DNA of 64,000 bases from UBA2227 sp036677505 (GTDB taxonomy: Bacteria > Bacillota_I > Bacilli_A > Erysipelotrichales > Erysipelotrichaceae), in the NCBI GenBank assembly GCA_036677505.1, contig JAVBWK010000035.1, positions 1 through 64,000 on the forward strand. Direction: 5' to 3'. Positions 15,460-24,722 of the stretch are shown in pieces; position 1 is the first letter of the stretch; each line of letters starts with the position of its first letter. The notes under the pieces are model-generated. The model was given only the letters and a program-made list of their open reading frames with translations. It made no database searches and was not told where the DNA came from. The position numbers and the translations under genes are program-made.

Positions 15460-17099
15460 GCTATCTTGAGCAATATGTAGCGGCTGTTATGGCCGGTGAG
15501 ATTATCATCGGCCAAGAACTCTTTACGGTGTTGATGCAGTTGATCGCAGACTTGAAGGATGAACGATATATTTACGATGTGAAACGAGCCCATCGTCGCA
15601 TCGCCTTCATCGAACGATTCTGTAAACATACCAAGTCTCCCTTTCACGGAAAACCCTTCCTGTTGGAACTGTGGGAGAAAGCTTTTATCGAAGTGGTCTA
15701 TGGGTTTATCCGTCGATCCACCGGAAAACGACGATTCAAACGTGTCATTCTGCTGATCAGCCGGAAAAATGGCAAATCCACCTTAACCGCTGCGCTTGCC
15801 TTTACCGAGTTGATGATGGGCAGTGGGGGATCGGATATCGTTTGTTCCTCCAACGATGATGCCCAGGCTTCGATTATCTTTTTAGAAATCGGAGCCATGC
15901 GAGAGATGTTTGACCCTTCAAGCAAACGGACTCATAAGAATCTGCGTTGGATCATCAACAAGAAAAACCGGAGCAAAGTCTTCAAACTCTCAGAGAAAAC
16001 GCAAAACAAGGAAGGCTATAACATCGAGTTTGGTATCCTGGATGAATCCCATGAGATGAAAGACAACTCCATCGCTAAACCAATCGAGCAGTCCCAGTCT
16101 ACCAAAGAAGAACCGCTCTTCGTCAATATCACCACTGAAGGATTTGTCAATGATGGCTACCTTGACCGGGAACTTCAATATGCTCGACGAGTCATTCAAG
16201 GGGAATATGAAGATGATACATTGTTGGCTTGGTTGTATACCCAGGATAGTGAAGCGGAAGTCTGGCAAGATGAAAGCAGCTGGAGTAAGTCCAACCCTTC
16301 CTTAGGGATCATCAAAAAACGCGATTACTTGCGCGAACAAATCCGAAAAGCCCGCCTGGATAAAGGTGATCGGATGTATGTCTTAGCGAAGGACTTCAAT
16401 ATCAAACAAAACAATGCGGAAGCCTGGCTGATGGAACAAGATTACAACTACCCGGCAAATTTCCGGATGGAGGACTTCATCGGATGCATTGCATTGGGAG
16501 CTGTCGACTTATCTGAAACGACCGATCTGACTTGTGCGAAGATCTTGCTGATGAAAAAAGGGGATCCGACCAAGTACATTGCGACTCGCTACTTTATCCC
16601 AGAAAGCAAGGTCAAACTTGGTGCTATCGAAGATAAGAAAGATTATCTAGCATGGGCTAAAGAGGGATTGATTGAGATCACCGAAGGAAACGAAGTCGAC
16701 TTATCCAAAGTAGCTAAATGGTTTCTTGATTTATTCAAGCAGTACAAGATCCGGACTTATCGAACCGGCTATGACAATCGCTTTGCCAAGACCTGGTTAA
16801 GTGCAATGGAAGGGTATGGACTAGAGACGGAACGAGTCGATCAAAGTCGTTTCATCCTATCGAATCCAATGAAACTGTTGGAGGCGGACTTAAAATCACG
16901 ATTGGTCAATTATAACGATCATCCCATCGATCGCTGGTGTCTAAGTAATACCTCGATCAAAATCGATAACTTGGGACTGGTGATGCCAGTCAAAGTGAAT
17001 GATGTTCGCAATCGACGTATCGATGGCGCGGTAACAATGATCATCCTGTATGCGATGTGGCAACGATATCGAACGGAGTTTCTGGAAATGCTGAGGTGA
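15456..17099 (+). CDS. terL: Terminase large subunit
   Basis: This 547-residue packaging motor and nuclease shows Walker-A-like SRKNGKST (102-109), coupling region SSNDDAQA (131-138), Walker B with catalytic Glu in GILDESHE (193-200), and a RuvC-like nuclease domain opening at GAVDLSETTD. Its GTG start overlaps the terS stop by 4 bp, indicating translational coupling. Length and motifs are complete and fit the cos-type HK97/Terminase_1 class. Confidence 0.93.
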   Translation: MSYLEQYVAAVMAGEIIIGQELFTVLMQLIADLKDERYIYDVKRAHRRIAFIERFCKHTKSPFHGKPFLLELWEKAFIEVVYGFIRRSTGKRRFKRVILLISRKNGKSTLTAALAFTELMMGSGGSDIVCSSNDDAQASIIFLEIGAMREMFDPSSKRTHKNLRWIINKKNRSKVFKLSEKTQNKEGYNIEFGILDESHEMKDNSIAKPIEQSQSTKEEPLFVNITTEGFVNDGYLDRELQYARRVIQGEYEDDTLLAWLYTQDSEAEVWQDESSWSKSNPSLGIIKKRDYLREQIRKARLDKGDRMYVLAKDFNIKQNNAEAWLMEQDYNYPANFRMEDFIGCIALGAVDLSETTDLTCAKILLMKKGDPTKYIATRYFIPESKVKLGAIEDKKDYLAWAKEGLIEITEGNEVDLSKVAKWFLDLFKQYKIRTYRTGYDNRFAKTWLSAMEGYGLETERVDQSRFILSNPMKLLEADLKSRLVNYNDHPIDRWCLSNTSIKIDNLGLVMPVKVNDVRNRRIDGAVTMIILYAMWQRYRTEFLEMLR

Positions 17100-17103
17100 A
17101 GCA

Positions 17104-18360
17104 ATGGGATGGTTTGATTCCGTCAAAGGCATGTTTAATAAACCCAAAGAGGGAGTATCTCAATTGGCAATGGTCAATGGGAATACCCCCATCTACTCGC
17201 AATTTGGACAAAGCGTCTTTGCCAGTGATGTCGTCCAACAAGCCCTGGGTTGTATTGCCCAGGAAATCAGTAAGCTGACCCCCAAGCATGTTCGATTTGA
17301 CAAAAAAGGATTGCAGACCACCGTGATTGGACCGCTCAATGATTTGTTGGAGTATGGACCTAACGAGTGGATGACCACCAAAGACTTTCTGGAGAAAATC
17401 ACCTGGCAATTGTTTCTGAACTACAATGTCTTCCTCTTGCCCTTAAAAGAAGAGCTTACCAGTGAAGGAGGAATTCCCCGGATACGGGCTATTTATCCAC
17501 TGGAACCCCAACAAGTTTCCTTTGTGATCGATGGTAAAAATGAACTGTATGTAGAGATGATCTTTGCCAACATGGAGAAGTTGACCCTGCGATATGCAGA
17601 CGTGATCCACTGGCGATATCGCTATTCCGTCAATCCTTTTATGGGCGGTAATCTCAATGGACAACCGGATCATGCTGCGCTGCTTCAAACCGTTGATATT
17701 AATCACAAATTGCTTCAATCGATTGAGAAGTCGGTCAATTCCTCCATGCAGATTTATGGAGTGATGAAGTACAACACGATTTTGGATGAAGATCATATGA
17801 AGCTGGAAATCCAACGCTTTGAAAAGATGTTAGCGGAAAATAAAAATGGGATCATCGGTGCAGATTTGAAATCCGAATACATTCAAATCAAACCCGATCC
17901 TAAAATGGTAGATACCGATACCTTGGCTTTCATTGATTCCAAGATCCTGCGACATTATGGAGTGCCTTTACCGATACTGACCGGAGACTTTACCCCCGAG
18001 CAATATCAAGCATTCTATGAAAAGACCCTCGAGCCTCTGATCAACTCTCTCAATCAAGTCTTTACAAAGAGTCTCTTCTCAATGCGCGAGTTACAGTTTG
18101 GCAATAAAGTCATCTTCTATGCCAACAACCTGCTGTATATGGCTTTGGATAAACGAGTGGCTGTAGGTGAGTTGCTGGGCAATCGTGGAGCTCTAACTAA
18201 CAATGAGTTGCTTGCACTCTTCGGATATCCCCCGTACGAGGAAGGAAATACCCGATTGATGTCACTCAATTATGTCGATGTATCCATCGCAAAACAGTAC
18301 CAAATGAGTTTACCGAAAAAAGGTGAGGAGGACAATGATGAACCAAAATCAAACCCATAA
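17104..18360 (+). CDS. HK97-type portal protein
   Basis: The 418-residue portal forms the dodecameric ring at the capsid vertex. Recognisable stretches are the N-terminal QSVFASDVVQQALGCIAQEI, the DVIHWRYRYSVNPF segment and the later FTPEQYQAFYEKTLEPLINS stem helix. It starts 4 bp after terL and overlaps the protease gene by 26 bp, the usual portal-protease-capsid order. Confidence 0.92.
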   Translation: MGWFDSVKGMFNKPKEGVSQLAMVNGNTPIYSQFGQSVFASDVVQQALGCIAQEISKLTPKHVRFDKKGLQTTVIGPLNDLLEYGPNEWMTTKDFLEKITWQLFLNYNVFLLPLKEELTSEGGIPRIRAIYPLEPQQVSFVIDGKNELYVEMIFANMEKLTLRYADVIHWRYRYSVNPFMGGNLNGQPDHAALLQTVDINHKLLQSIEKSVNSSMQIYGVMKYNTILDEDHMKLEIQRFEKMLAENKNGIIGADLKSEYIQIKPDPKMVDTDTLAFIDSKILRHYGVPLPILTGDFTPEQYQAFYEKTLEPLINSLNQVFTKSLFSMRELQFGNKVIFYANNLLYMALDKRVAVGELLGNRGALTNNELLALFGYPPYEEGNTRLMSLNYVDVSIAKQYQMSLPKKGEEDNDEPKSNP

Positions 18361-18973
18361 GAACACTCCGATTTGTCGTTCCTACCTTTCAGACTTTACT
18401 CTTGAAGGAAACAAAGTCACCGGATTAGCCGCAGTGGTGGAGAGCCGCACTAATATTGGCAATTTGTTTATCGAAGTGATCGAACGCGGAGCCTTTGACT
18501 CGACTGATTTGACGGATGTTCTCTTTTTCGTCAATCATGACATGAGCAAGATTCCACTGGCCCGCAGCCGTCGCAACAATGGCAACAGCACGATGCGATT
18601 GAGTATCGATGAGCGAGGATTGAATATGGAAGCATCGCTGGATATCGATGCCAATGCGGATGCGCGAGCGCTAGTCTCAGCCATTAAGCGCAATGACATC
18701 ACAGGAATGTCCTTTCTCTTTACGGTCAATGAAGACAGCTGGGAGAATCTCAATTCGGATTTACCCACACGACGGATCAAGAAGATTGGCCGGGTACGAG
18801 AAGTATCGGCCGTCAACTTTCCTGCTTATGAAGAAACAGAAATACATGCGCGTTCCCAAGACTCATTGGAGAATGAGCGAAGAGCATTGGACAATGCCCG
18901 TGCGCAAGGAGTGGATACTCAACAACGCTGTGAGATGTGGCGTTTAAGAAATGCCATCTTAGCCAAGAAATGA
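18335..18973 (+). CDS. HK97-family prohead protease
   Basis: The 212-residue U35-type serine protease matures the procapsid. Catalytic candidates are the His of VNHDMSKIPLAR and the Ser of ITGMSFLF, separated by the RGLNMEASLDI strand; the later VREVSAVNFPAY motif is characteristic. The ATG at 18335 is chosen because GGTGAGGAGG is just upstream. A C-terminal tail of about 40 residues may be removed or act as scaffold. Confidence 0.9.
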   Translation: MMNQNQTHKNTPICRSYLSDFTLEGNKVTGLAAVVESRTNIGNLFIEVIERGAFDSTDLTDVLFFVNHDMSKIPLARSRRNNGNSTMRLSIDERGLNMEASLDIDANADARALVSAIKRNDITGMSFLFTVNEDSWENLNSDLPTRRIKKIGRVREVSAVNFPAYEETEIHARSQDSLENERRALDNARAQGVDTQQRCEMWRLRNAILAKK

Positions 18974-18979
18974 GGAACC

Positions 18980-20212
18980 ATGAATAAAGAAAAATTGAAT
19001 GAACTGCTGAAGGTGAAGCAAACAAAGATTGATGATCTTGTAGCTCGCTCCAATGCAACGGAGCAGGTAGAAGAACTACGATCGATTCACCAAGAAATGA
19101 CGGATGTCAAAAAAGAGATGGAAGAATTGCGAAGCTTGTTCAACGACATTGAAGCGGAGGAAGCTCGACAAAAAACCAAGTCAACTGTCTTAGCCAGTTA
19201 TGGTGTCAAGAAGGACGAGCAACTGACCATGCGTCAAAAGGAAAACCCGGAAGAAGAGAAGCGTGCGGAAGAGTTTGTCAAATCCAACAAACTGTCCATC
19301 TCGGTGGATGAGGTCCGTGCCATTACGATTGGCTCGGGGAATTTGATTTCTCCCAAACCGATTCAGACGTCGATCAATGAGAAGTTTAATGAAGTCTCTT
19401 CGATCATCGAGCAAGTCAACACCGTATCAGCCGAGCGAATGGGGGAATATGAAGTACCTTTTGTGGTGGGCTATAGCGAAGGTGGAATCACAACGGAAGG
19501 CAATGACTATTCCGATGGTGAACCTGTCTTTGATTATGCGACCATTAAACCAGTCAAAATCACCATTTATACCGAAGTCTCTGAGGAAGTAACCAAGCTC
19601 ACTCCGGTACAGTATCTGGCGAAAGTCCGCCAGGCAGCCTTGATTGCTTTACGCAAGAAAGTCGCTAAGCTGATTCCCCTAGGCAACCCTTCCGCAACCC
19701 CAGCGGAAATCACCGGGATCATCAACGCTCCGGCCATTACTGATGGCGCTCTCGAAATCACTGCCATCGATGAATCGACCTTACGCACCATCGCGATGTC
19801 GTATGGTGGGGATGAAAATGTGATTGGCAATGCGATCTTGTTGCTTAATAAAGCAGACCTGATTGCCTTTGGCGATGTACGTGGCGCAGATAAAAAGTCG
19901 GTGTATGAGATCACTCCGGATGTTTCCAACCCCAATGCCGGGATCATCAAAGAAGGTGGATTATCGGTTCGATACATCATCAATAGTGCTCTAAAAGCGC
20001 TATCCGTCACTACGACCCCTGCCACCACGACCTGTATGATCTATGGAAACCCCAATGCCTATGAGCTTGCACTCTTTAGTCAGTATGAAATCAAGGTCTC
20101 CGAAGATGCTGCTTTTAAGAAGGGAATGTTGGCCGTTAAGGGCAGCGTGTTTGTCGGTGGTAACGTGGTTACGGCCAATGGCTTTGTCTTGATCGAGAAG
20201 AAAGCCACCTAG
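18980..20212 (+). CDS. HK97-type major capsid protein
   Basis: The 410-residue protein has an N-terminal charged coiled coil (about residues 1-105) that acts as the scaffolding delta domain, cleaved by the upstream protease. An HK97-fold coat domain follows (from about ISVDEVRAITIGSGNLISPK to MLAVKGSVFVGGNVVTANGF). It lies directly after the protease with a GAGG site. Length and order are typical of siphophages. Confidence 0.92.
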   Translation: MNKEKLNELLKVKQTKIDDLVARSNATEQVEELRSIHQEMTDVKKEMEELRSLFNDIEAEEARQKTKSTVLASYGVKKDEQLTMRQKENPEEEKRAEEFVKSNKLSISVDEVRAITIGSGNLISPKPIQTSINEKFNEVSSIIEQVNTVSAERMGEYEVPFVVGYSEGGITTEGNDYSDGEPVFDYATIKPVKITIYTEVSEEVTKLTPVQYLAKVRQAALIALRKKVAKLIPLGNPSATPAEITGIINAPAITDGALEITAIDESTLRTIAMSYGGDENVIGNAILLLNKADLIAFGDVRGADKKSVYEITPDVSNPNAGIIKEGGLSVRYIINSALKALSVTTTPATTTCMIYGNPNAYELALFSQYEIKVSEDAAFKKGMLAVKGSVFVGGNVVTANGFVLIEKKAT

Positions 20213-20226
20213 AAAGGAAACAACCG

Positions 20227-20514
20227 ATGACGGAAGCAGAACTGCTGATTGAAGTGAAAAAAGGACTGGGAGTGAGCGGAACTTATCAAGATAGTACCGT
20301 ACAACGACACCTGAACGATGTCAAAGCTTACTGCTTATCTGCAGGAGTCGCACCGGATATTCTAACCAGCGATGCTTCCGTCGGTTGTTTGATTCGAGGG
20401 GTAGCCGATAGTTGGACGCAGGAAAGTGGTAAGACACAATTCAGTTTGATGTTTACCCAACGATTGGTCCAGCTGATTGCACTCACACATCAACAGGAGA
20501 CAATCAATGGTTAA
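20227..20514 (+). CDS. Head-tail connector (gp6-like adaptor)
   Basis: The 95-residue helical protein after the capsid gene matches the size and position of HK97 gp6-type connectors that form a ring under the portal. Visible features are the N-terminal EAELLIEVKKGLGVSGTYQD segment and the helix ending in MFTQRLVQLIALTH. An AAGGAAAC site precedes the ATG; the 3' end overlaps the next gene by 8 bp. Confidence 0.75.
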   Translation: MTEAELLIEVKKGLGVSGTYQDSTVQRHLNDVKAYCLSAGVAPDILTSDASVGCLIRGVADSWTQESGKTQFSLMFTQRLVQLIALTHQQETING

Positions 20515-20857
20515 ACCCAAAGAAATCCATGCCTTAAATACACCGGTAAAGCTTTACAAACGACACCTCAATTGGGTCAGTGGAGCACCGGAAAGTGTCT
20601 ACATCGAAGCGGATGACCCTATTGTCTTCTGTAACTTCAAGACCTTTGGGGGAACCGAATCCGTAGTCAACGGACAAATCATTAACATATCGACCGCCAC
20701 CTTAACGACGTGGTATCGACAAGATATCCAGTCCCCCGATCGCATCGTCCTATTGGCAGATAACAGTACTTGGGAGATCATCGGAGATCCGGAGAATTAC
20801 GAAATGCGAAATCAGTACATGCAGCTGCGGCTACGCAAACTAAGTGGAGGTGTGTAA
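20507..20857 (+). CDS. Head closure / head-tail joining protein
   Basis: The 116-residue beta-rich protein follows the connector gene. The WYRQDIQSPDRIVLLADNST region and the closing ENYEMRNQYMQLRLRKL segment are typical of small head-completion proteins. Start 20507 has AGGAGA upstream; a frame extension to 20477 has none. Its TAA overlaps the next ATG by one base. Confidence 0.7.
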   Translation: MVKPKEIHALNTPVKLYKRHLNWVSGAPESVYIEADDPIVFCNFKTFGGTESVVNGQIINISTATLTTWYRQDIQSPDRIVLLADNSTWEIIGDPENYEMRNQYMQLRLRKLSGGV

Positions 20858-21264
20858 TGGGGAAAAACTCCTTAAAACTGGAATTGAGCGGGGTAGAAGA
20901 GTTACTTCGCTCCATTGAGAAAATGGGTGGCGATGTAAATGCGGCCGCTGAGAAAGCCTTGTTGGCCAGTGCAGTTCCGTTTCATCAAGAACTCAAGGTC
21001 GCTATCAAAAAACATCGTCGCTCCGGTCTAACGGAATCCACCTTGCGGGAACCCAAGCAGGTGAAATGGGAAGGCAATCGCTGCACCCTCGAAGTCGGTT
21101 TCAATCTCAAGTCCGGTGGTTTGCCCGCCTTATTTCTTGAATACGGAACGCCTCGTATGAAGGCTCGACCGTTTATTCGACCGGCCATCAACCGTTGTAA
21201 AAAAGACGCAAAAGCCCATCAACAAAAAGCACTCGAAGAAATCATGAAGGAGTTGAAACTATGA
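20857..21264 (+). CDS. HK97 gp10-like tail completion protein
   Basis: The 135-residue protein begins KLELSGVEELLRSIEKM, the signature of the HK97-gp10_like family, followed by RSGLTESTL and the strongly conserved FLEYGTPRMKARPFIRPA block. It joins head and tail. The start is at the ATG overlapping the upstream stop (20857), with GTGGAGG ahead. It overlaps the next gene by 4 bp. Confidence 0.88.
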   Translation: MGKNSLKLELSGVEELLRSIEKMGGDVNAAAEKALLASAVPFHQELKVAIKKHRRSGLTESTLREPKQVKWEGNRCTLEVGFNLKSGGLPALFLEYGTPRMKARPFIRPAINRCKKDAKAHQQKALEEIMKELKL

Positions 21265-21635
21265 ACGTTCGTGATGTCTTGATCCTATGCCTTGCTCCCT
21301 TGGGAGTTGAAATCCGTATGCAAGGATCCATCAGTGAAAGTGAACCGATTCCAGAGACTCTGATCACCTATGAAATCATTGATTCCATCGATCATGGCTT
21401 TTATGATAATCAACCCACACGTAGCACGACCCATATTCAACTGATGATTTACTCCACCAAGATGTCGATCATCAAAACCTTACCGGACGATATCACTCCA
21501 CTGATTAAAGAGGGTGGATTTGTTCGAGAGGGAAAAGGACATGACCAAGGATTCTTTGGTCAACATTATGGATGGCTGATGGAAATCCATACCACAGAAA
21601 GGATGTTCAACCATGCCCAACAACTATGTTTATGA
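21261..21635 (+). CDS. Tail terminator / tail-component protein
   Basis: The 124-residue protein lies between the gp10-like and major tail protein genes, the slot of the tail terminator (gp11/DUF3168-like). The internal FYDNQPTRSTTHIQLMIYST strands are typical of this class, which caps the growing tail tube. It overlaps its neighbours by 4 and 23 bp. Confidence 0.75.
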   Translation: MNVRDVLILCLAPLGVEIRMQGSISESEPIPETLITYEIIDSIDHGFYDNQPTRSTTHIQLMIYSTKMSIIKTLPDDITPLIKEGGFVREGKGHDQGFFGQHYGWLMEIHTTERMFNHAQQLCL

Positions 21636-22242
21636 AGAATATCAAGGATTTGATTCCTTGTACTTTGCGGAAATCACACTGGATGACTCCAGTGCTTATA
21701 CCGCCACAACCCCAGAGGTTTTAGCACCTGCAGGGGAAATCACCGTGAAAACCGATCGCTCCAGTGAACCGAAGTATTATGACAATCAACCGTATTTGAT
21801 CGTCACTGCGGAAGGGTTTGATGAAGCGACGTTGACCGTACCGGTATTACCGATTGGCCTTGTCGCCCGGTTGTTGGGCAAAGTGACCGACACCACGACC
21901 GGCGCTTTGTTGGATACCGGGGAAACCTCGACCAAATACTTCGCAATCGGTTATCGTCTACGCTTCACCGATGGGACGTATCGCTATGTATGGCGACACA
22001 AAGGGACCTTTCGTTTGGATGAAGAAGCCGCCAAAGCCAAAGATGCCTCCACCGATACCCACAATCATAAGTTGATATTCACTGGGATCACCACCAAATA
22101 CAAGTTCACTTTACCCAACGGCCAAAAGCGTCCCAGCAAGCAAATCGTCGTGGATGCCCGTGATGGAAAAGCCGATGTGGAAGCTTGGTTTACCCAAGTC
22201 GTCACTCCGGACAATCTGTCTTTGATTACCCCGACCCCGTAG
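21613..22242 (+). CDS. Major tail tube protein
   Basis: This 209-residue protein of the phi13/TP901-like major tail family polymerises into the tail tube. The N-terminal FDSLYFAEITLDDSSAY and central TSTKYFAIGYRLRFTDGTYR strands are recognisable. AAAGGA lies upstream of the ATG. The order tail terminator, tube, frameshifted chaperones, tape measure is canonical. Confidence 0.88.
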   Translation: MPNNYVYEEYQGFDSLYFAEITLDDSSAYTATTPEVLAPAGEITVKTDRSSEPKYYDNQPYLIVTAEGFDEATLTVPVLPIGLVARLLGKVTDTTTGALLDTGETSTKYFAIGYRLRFTDGTYRYVWRHKGTFRLDEEAAKAKDASTDTHNHKLIFTGITTKYKFTLPNGQKRPSKQIVVDARDGKADVEAWFTQVVTPDNLSLITPTP

Positions 22243-22251
22243 GAGAAAGCC

Positions 22252-22563
22252 ATGCAATCCAGTATCAATTTAAAGATTTATGATAGCAACAATGAAGTGA
22301 TCGCAGAGTTCAACGAGCCTCGCATTCGTTGGGGTCTGGTGGAAGATGTGGTCGAACTGACAGAGAAGCTGCAAGGCAAAAGTGAGAAAGAGTCAACCTT
22401 GGCAATGGGGCAGTTTATCCAAGCCGTCTTTCCGGGATTGACCAACGAGCAATTGCGACTCGCGGATATTCAAGATATCAAACAATGCTTTGCGCAGATT
22501 GTAGCGATCGTTCAAACCCTTGGTTCAACAAGCGAAAAAAAACAGGATTCGATGATTCCATAA
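22252..22563 (+). CDS. Tail assembly chaperone, short form (gpG-like)
   Basis: The 103-residue chaperone sits between tube and tape-measure genes. Its C-terminus reaches the run GAA AAA AAA (22534-22542), a slippery site, then continues 8 codons to a stop. By analogy with lambda G/GT, this is the abundant form that coats the tape measure before tube polymerisation. Confidence 0.85.
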   Translation: MQSSINLKIYDSNNEVIAEFNEPRIRWGLVEDVVELTEKLQGKSEKESTLAMGQFIQAVFPGLTNEQLRLADIQDIKQCFAQIVAIVQTLGSTSEKKQDSMIP

Positions 22564-22760
22564 CCACGAAAGCATCGGTCCTGCTTTTTCAAATGATTCA
22601 GCAGCTGTGTACGATGTTTCCGGCTTTGGATCCCATCCGGCTACGAAGCATCGAAGCGGATGAAGTGATTCGTCTGATTCAAAAAGTGATTGCATCGACC
22701 CCGATTCAATCCCCATCCCCGCGCAAGCGAGTGTATGCGGATCAAGTTCAATGGTTTTAG
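22252..22760 (+). CDS. Tail assembly chaperone, frameshift fusion (gpGT-like)
   Basis: A -1 slip on A AAA AAA (22536-22542) moves translation from the gpG frame into the frame ending at 22760. This adds about 72 residues after TSEKK (TGFDDSITTKASVLLFQMIQ and onward). The downstream frame lacks its own ribosome binding site, consistent with expression only as a fusion. The T segment should recruit tail tube subunits. Confidence 0.8.
22536..22542 (+). promoter_or_regulatory. Programmed -1 frameshift slippery heptamer
   Basis: The heptamer is AAAAAAA, read A AAA AAA in the zero frame, inside an 8-A run followed by CAGG. Both frames encode plausible chaperone sequence across the junction. A stimulatory structure was not modelled. 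Confidence 0.8.
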
Positions 22761-22772
22761 GAGGTGGCAAGA

Positions 22773-24719
22773 TTGGCCAACAATGAAATACTCGGTGGAA
22801 AATGGACGCTCGATACCACCGACTTAAAAGCTGGAATCAGTGAAGCCAATCGGTTGATCCGGATTGCGGATAGTGAGTTTAAAGCCGCTGCCGCCAGTAT
22901 GGGAAACTGGGGGTCTCAAGCCGATGGGTTAAGTGCGAAAATCAAATCACTTTCCACCATTGTGGATGTTCAAGAACAGAAGGTTCAAGCCCTTAAGACG
23001 CAACATCAATCCATCATAGCGACCTCGGGTGAACACTCCAAAGCCGCTCAACTACTTGAAATCCAAATCAATAAAGAGACTGCTTCCCTTAACAAAAACA
23101 AGTTGGAGTTGACTCAGTCCAAACAAGCCTATCAAGACATCATCGAAAAGACCGAAGAAACCACCAAAAAGAAAGAAGCGCTACGCAAAAAAACCGAAGA
23201 GCTGACAGAGTCCATCAACGAGATGGGTAAAAAAGCAATGGTCGCCTTAAGCGCAGCTGCCGTTGCGGCAGGCGTAGCGATTGCAAAGCTGATGAGCGAT
23301 TCCGGGAAGTTTGCGGATGATTTGATTACCTTATCCAACAAAACCGGTATCTCCGTGACCCAACTTCAAGAATTGGATTATGCGGCTCGCTTTGTGGATG
23401 TCTCAGTAGAAACCATGACCTCTTCGATGAATAAATTGACGCGCACGATGGGTACAGCTCAACAAGCCATGCAATCAGGCAAAGTCAATGAACAATCCAA
23501 AGCCTATCAGCGATTGGGTGTAGACATCCTCAATGTCGATGGCACCTTGCGCAACAACAAGGTCGTCTTCTATGAAACCATCGATGCACTTGGAAAAATG
23601 ACCAATGAGACCGAGCGGGATGCCTTAGCGATGCAGCTCTTTGGTAAATCAGCAACGGAACTCAATCCGATGATCAAAGCGGGTGCCACTGAATTACAAC
23701 GGTTGGCCCAAGAAGCGCACAGTGTTGGAGCCGTTGTCAGTGAAGAAGGTGTCAGTGCCTTGGGAGCCTTCGACGATCACATGCAAACCTTGACCGCCTC
23801 TACCCAGGGACTGGTCAACGAAGCAATGGCGGAGTTAGCTCCGATCCTCAACGACTTGATTACCCAACTCAAAGATGCCATGCCTGGGATCATTGAATCC
23901 ATCCAGGGTTTTATATCTTTTATCATCGAAAATGGTCCGATCATCGCTTCCGTTATTGGTGCGATTGCGACCGGTCTGTTGGCTTGGAATGTCGTCACGA
24001 TGATCCAAGGGATGATGACTGCCATCAAGGGATGGAAGCTGGCGACTGAAGGAATGACTTTATCCCAAGCGCTATTAAACATCGTGATGTCCGCCAATCC
24101 GATCGGGATCATCATTACGTTGATTGCCGCCTTGGTGGGTGGGTTAATCATTTTATGGAATACCAGCGAAGACTTCCGAAAAGCCGTCACAAAGATTTTC
24201 AATGACATTTTATCGACCATCCGAAAGGTCGTTGCTCAAATCGTCGAATTCTTTACGATTACGATACCCAATGCACTGTCGAAAGTCGGTGATTGGTTTA
24301 AGGATATTGGAAGCAACATCGTCAAAGGGGTATGGGCGGGGATCACCGGGATGAGCCAATGGTTCTCCGATCAAGTCGGGAAGTTCTTTGGCGGTATCGT
24401 GGATGGAGCCAAAAAGCTGCTGGGTATCCAATCCCCCTCGAAAGTCTTTGCGGGAATTGGCGAAAACATGGCCTTGGGATTAGGAGTTGGGTTTCAACAA
24501 GAGTTTGCGGATGTGCAGCGTCAAATCCAACAAGCAATTCCGTCCTCAACACCTTCGTTTCAAGGAGGTTCGCCTGCAGGCGCTTCAACCCAATCATCCA
24601 CAGCCTCCGTTGTGATTCATCAAACCTTACAATCCCCCAAAGCCTTGAGTGCCTATGAAGTCTATCGACAAACGCGCAATGCCGGACAGCTGATTCAAGC
24701 CATCGTCCTCAAGGGGTAG
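22773..24719 (+). CDS. Tape measure protein
   Basis: The protein sets tail length. An N-terminal coiled coil (about residues 50-150) precedes hydrophobic membrane-active segments (ALSAAAVAAGVAIAKL; later ASVIGAIATGLLAWNVV and IIITLIAALVGGLIIL). A C-terminal phage-tail helix with FGGIVDGAKKLLGIQSPSKV and GLGVGFQQEF is characteristic. TTG at 22773 is preferred as start because AGGAGG (22759-22764) is 8 bp upstream; GTG at 22764 overlaps that site. At about 648 residues the tail should be short for a siphophage. Confidence 0.92.
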   Translation: MANNEILGGKWTLDTTDLKAGISEANRLIRIADSEFKAAAASMGNWGSQADGLSAKIKSLSTIVDVQEQKVQALKTQHQSIIATSGEHSKAAQLLEIQINKETASLNKNKLELTQSKQAYQDIIEKTEETTKKKEALRKKTEELTESINEMGKKAMVALSAAAVAAGVAIAKLMSDSGKFADDLITLSNKTGISVTQLQELDYAARFVDVSVETMTSSMNKLTRTMGTAQQAMQSGKVNEQSKAYQRLGVDILNVDGTLRNNKVVFYETIDALGKMTNETERDALAMQLFGKSATELNPMIKAGATELQRLAQEAHSVGAVVSEEGVSALGAFDDHMQTLTASTQGLVNEAMAELAPILNDLITQLKDAMPGIIESIQGFISFIIENGPIIASVIGAIATGLLAWNVVTMIQGMMTAIKGWKLATEGMTLSQALLNIVMSANPIGIIITLIAALVGGLIILWNTSEDFRKAVTKIFNDILSTIRKVVAQIVEFFTITIPNALSKVGDWFKDIGSNIVKGVWAGITGMSQWFSDQVGKFFGGIVDGAKKLLGIQSPSKVFAGIGENMALGLGVGFQQEFADVQRQIQQAIPSSTPSFQGGSPAGASTQSSTASVVIHQTLQSPKALSAYEVYRQTRNAGQLIQAIVLKG

Positions 24720-24722
24720 GAT

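Noticed and set aside
22485..22563. Independent start of the second tail chaperone frame
   Set aside because: The ATG at 22485 has no ribosome binding site and the frame connects cleanly by -1 slippage.
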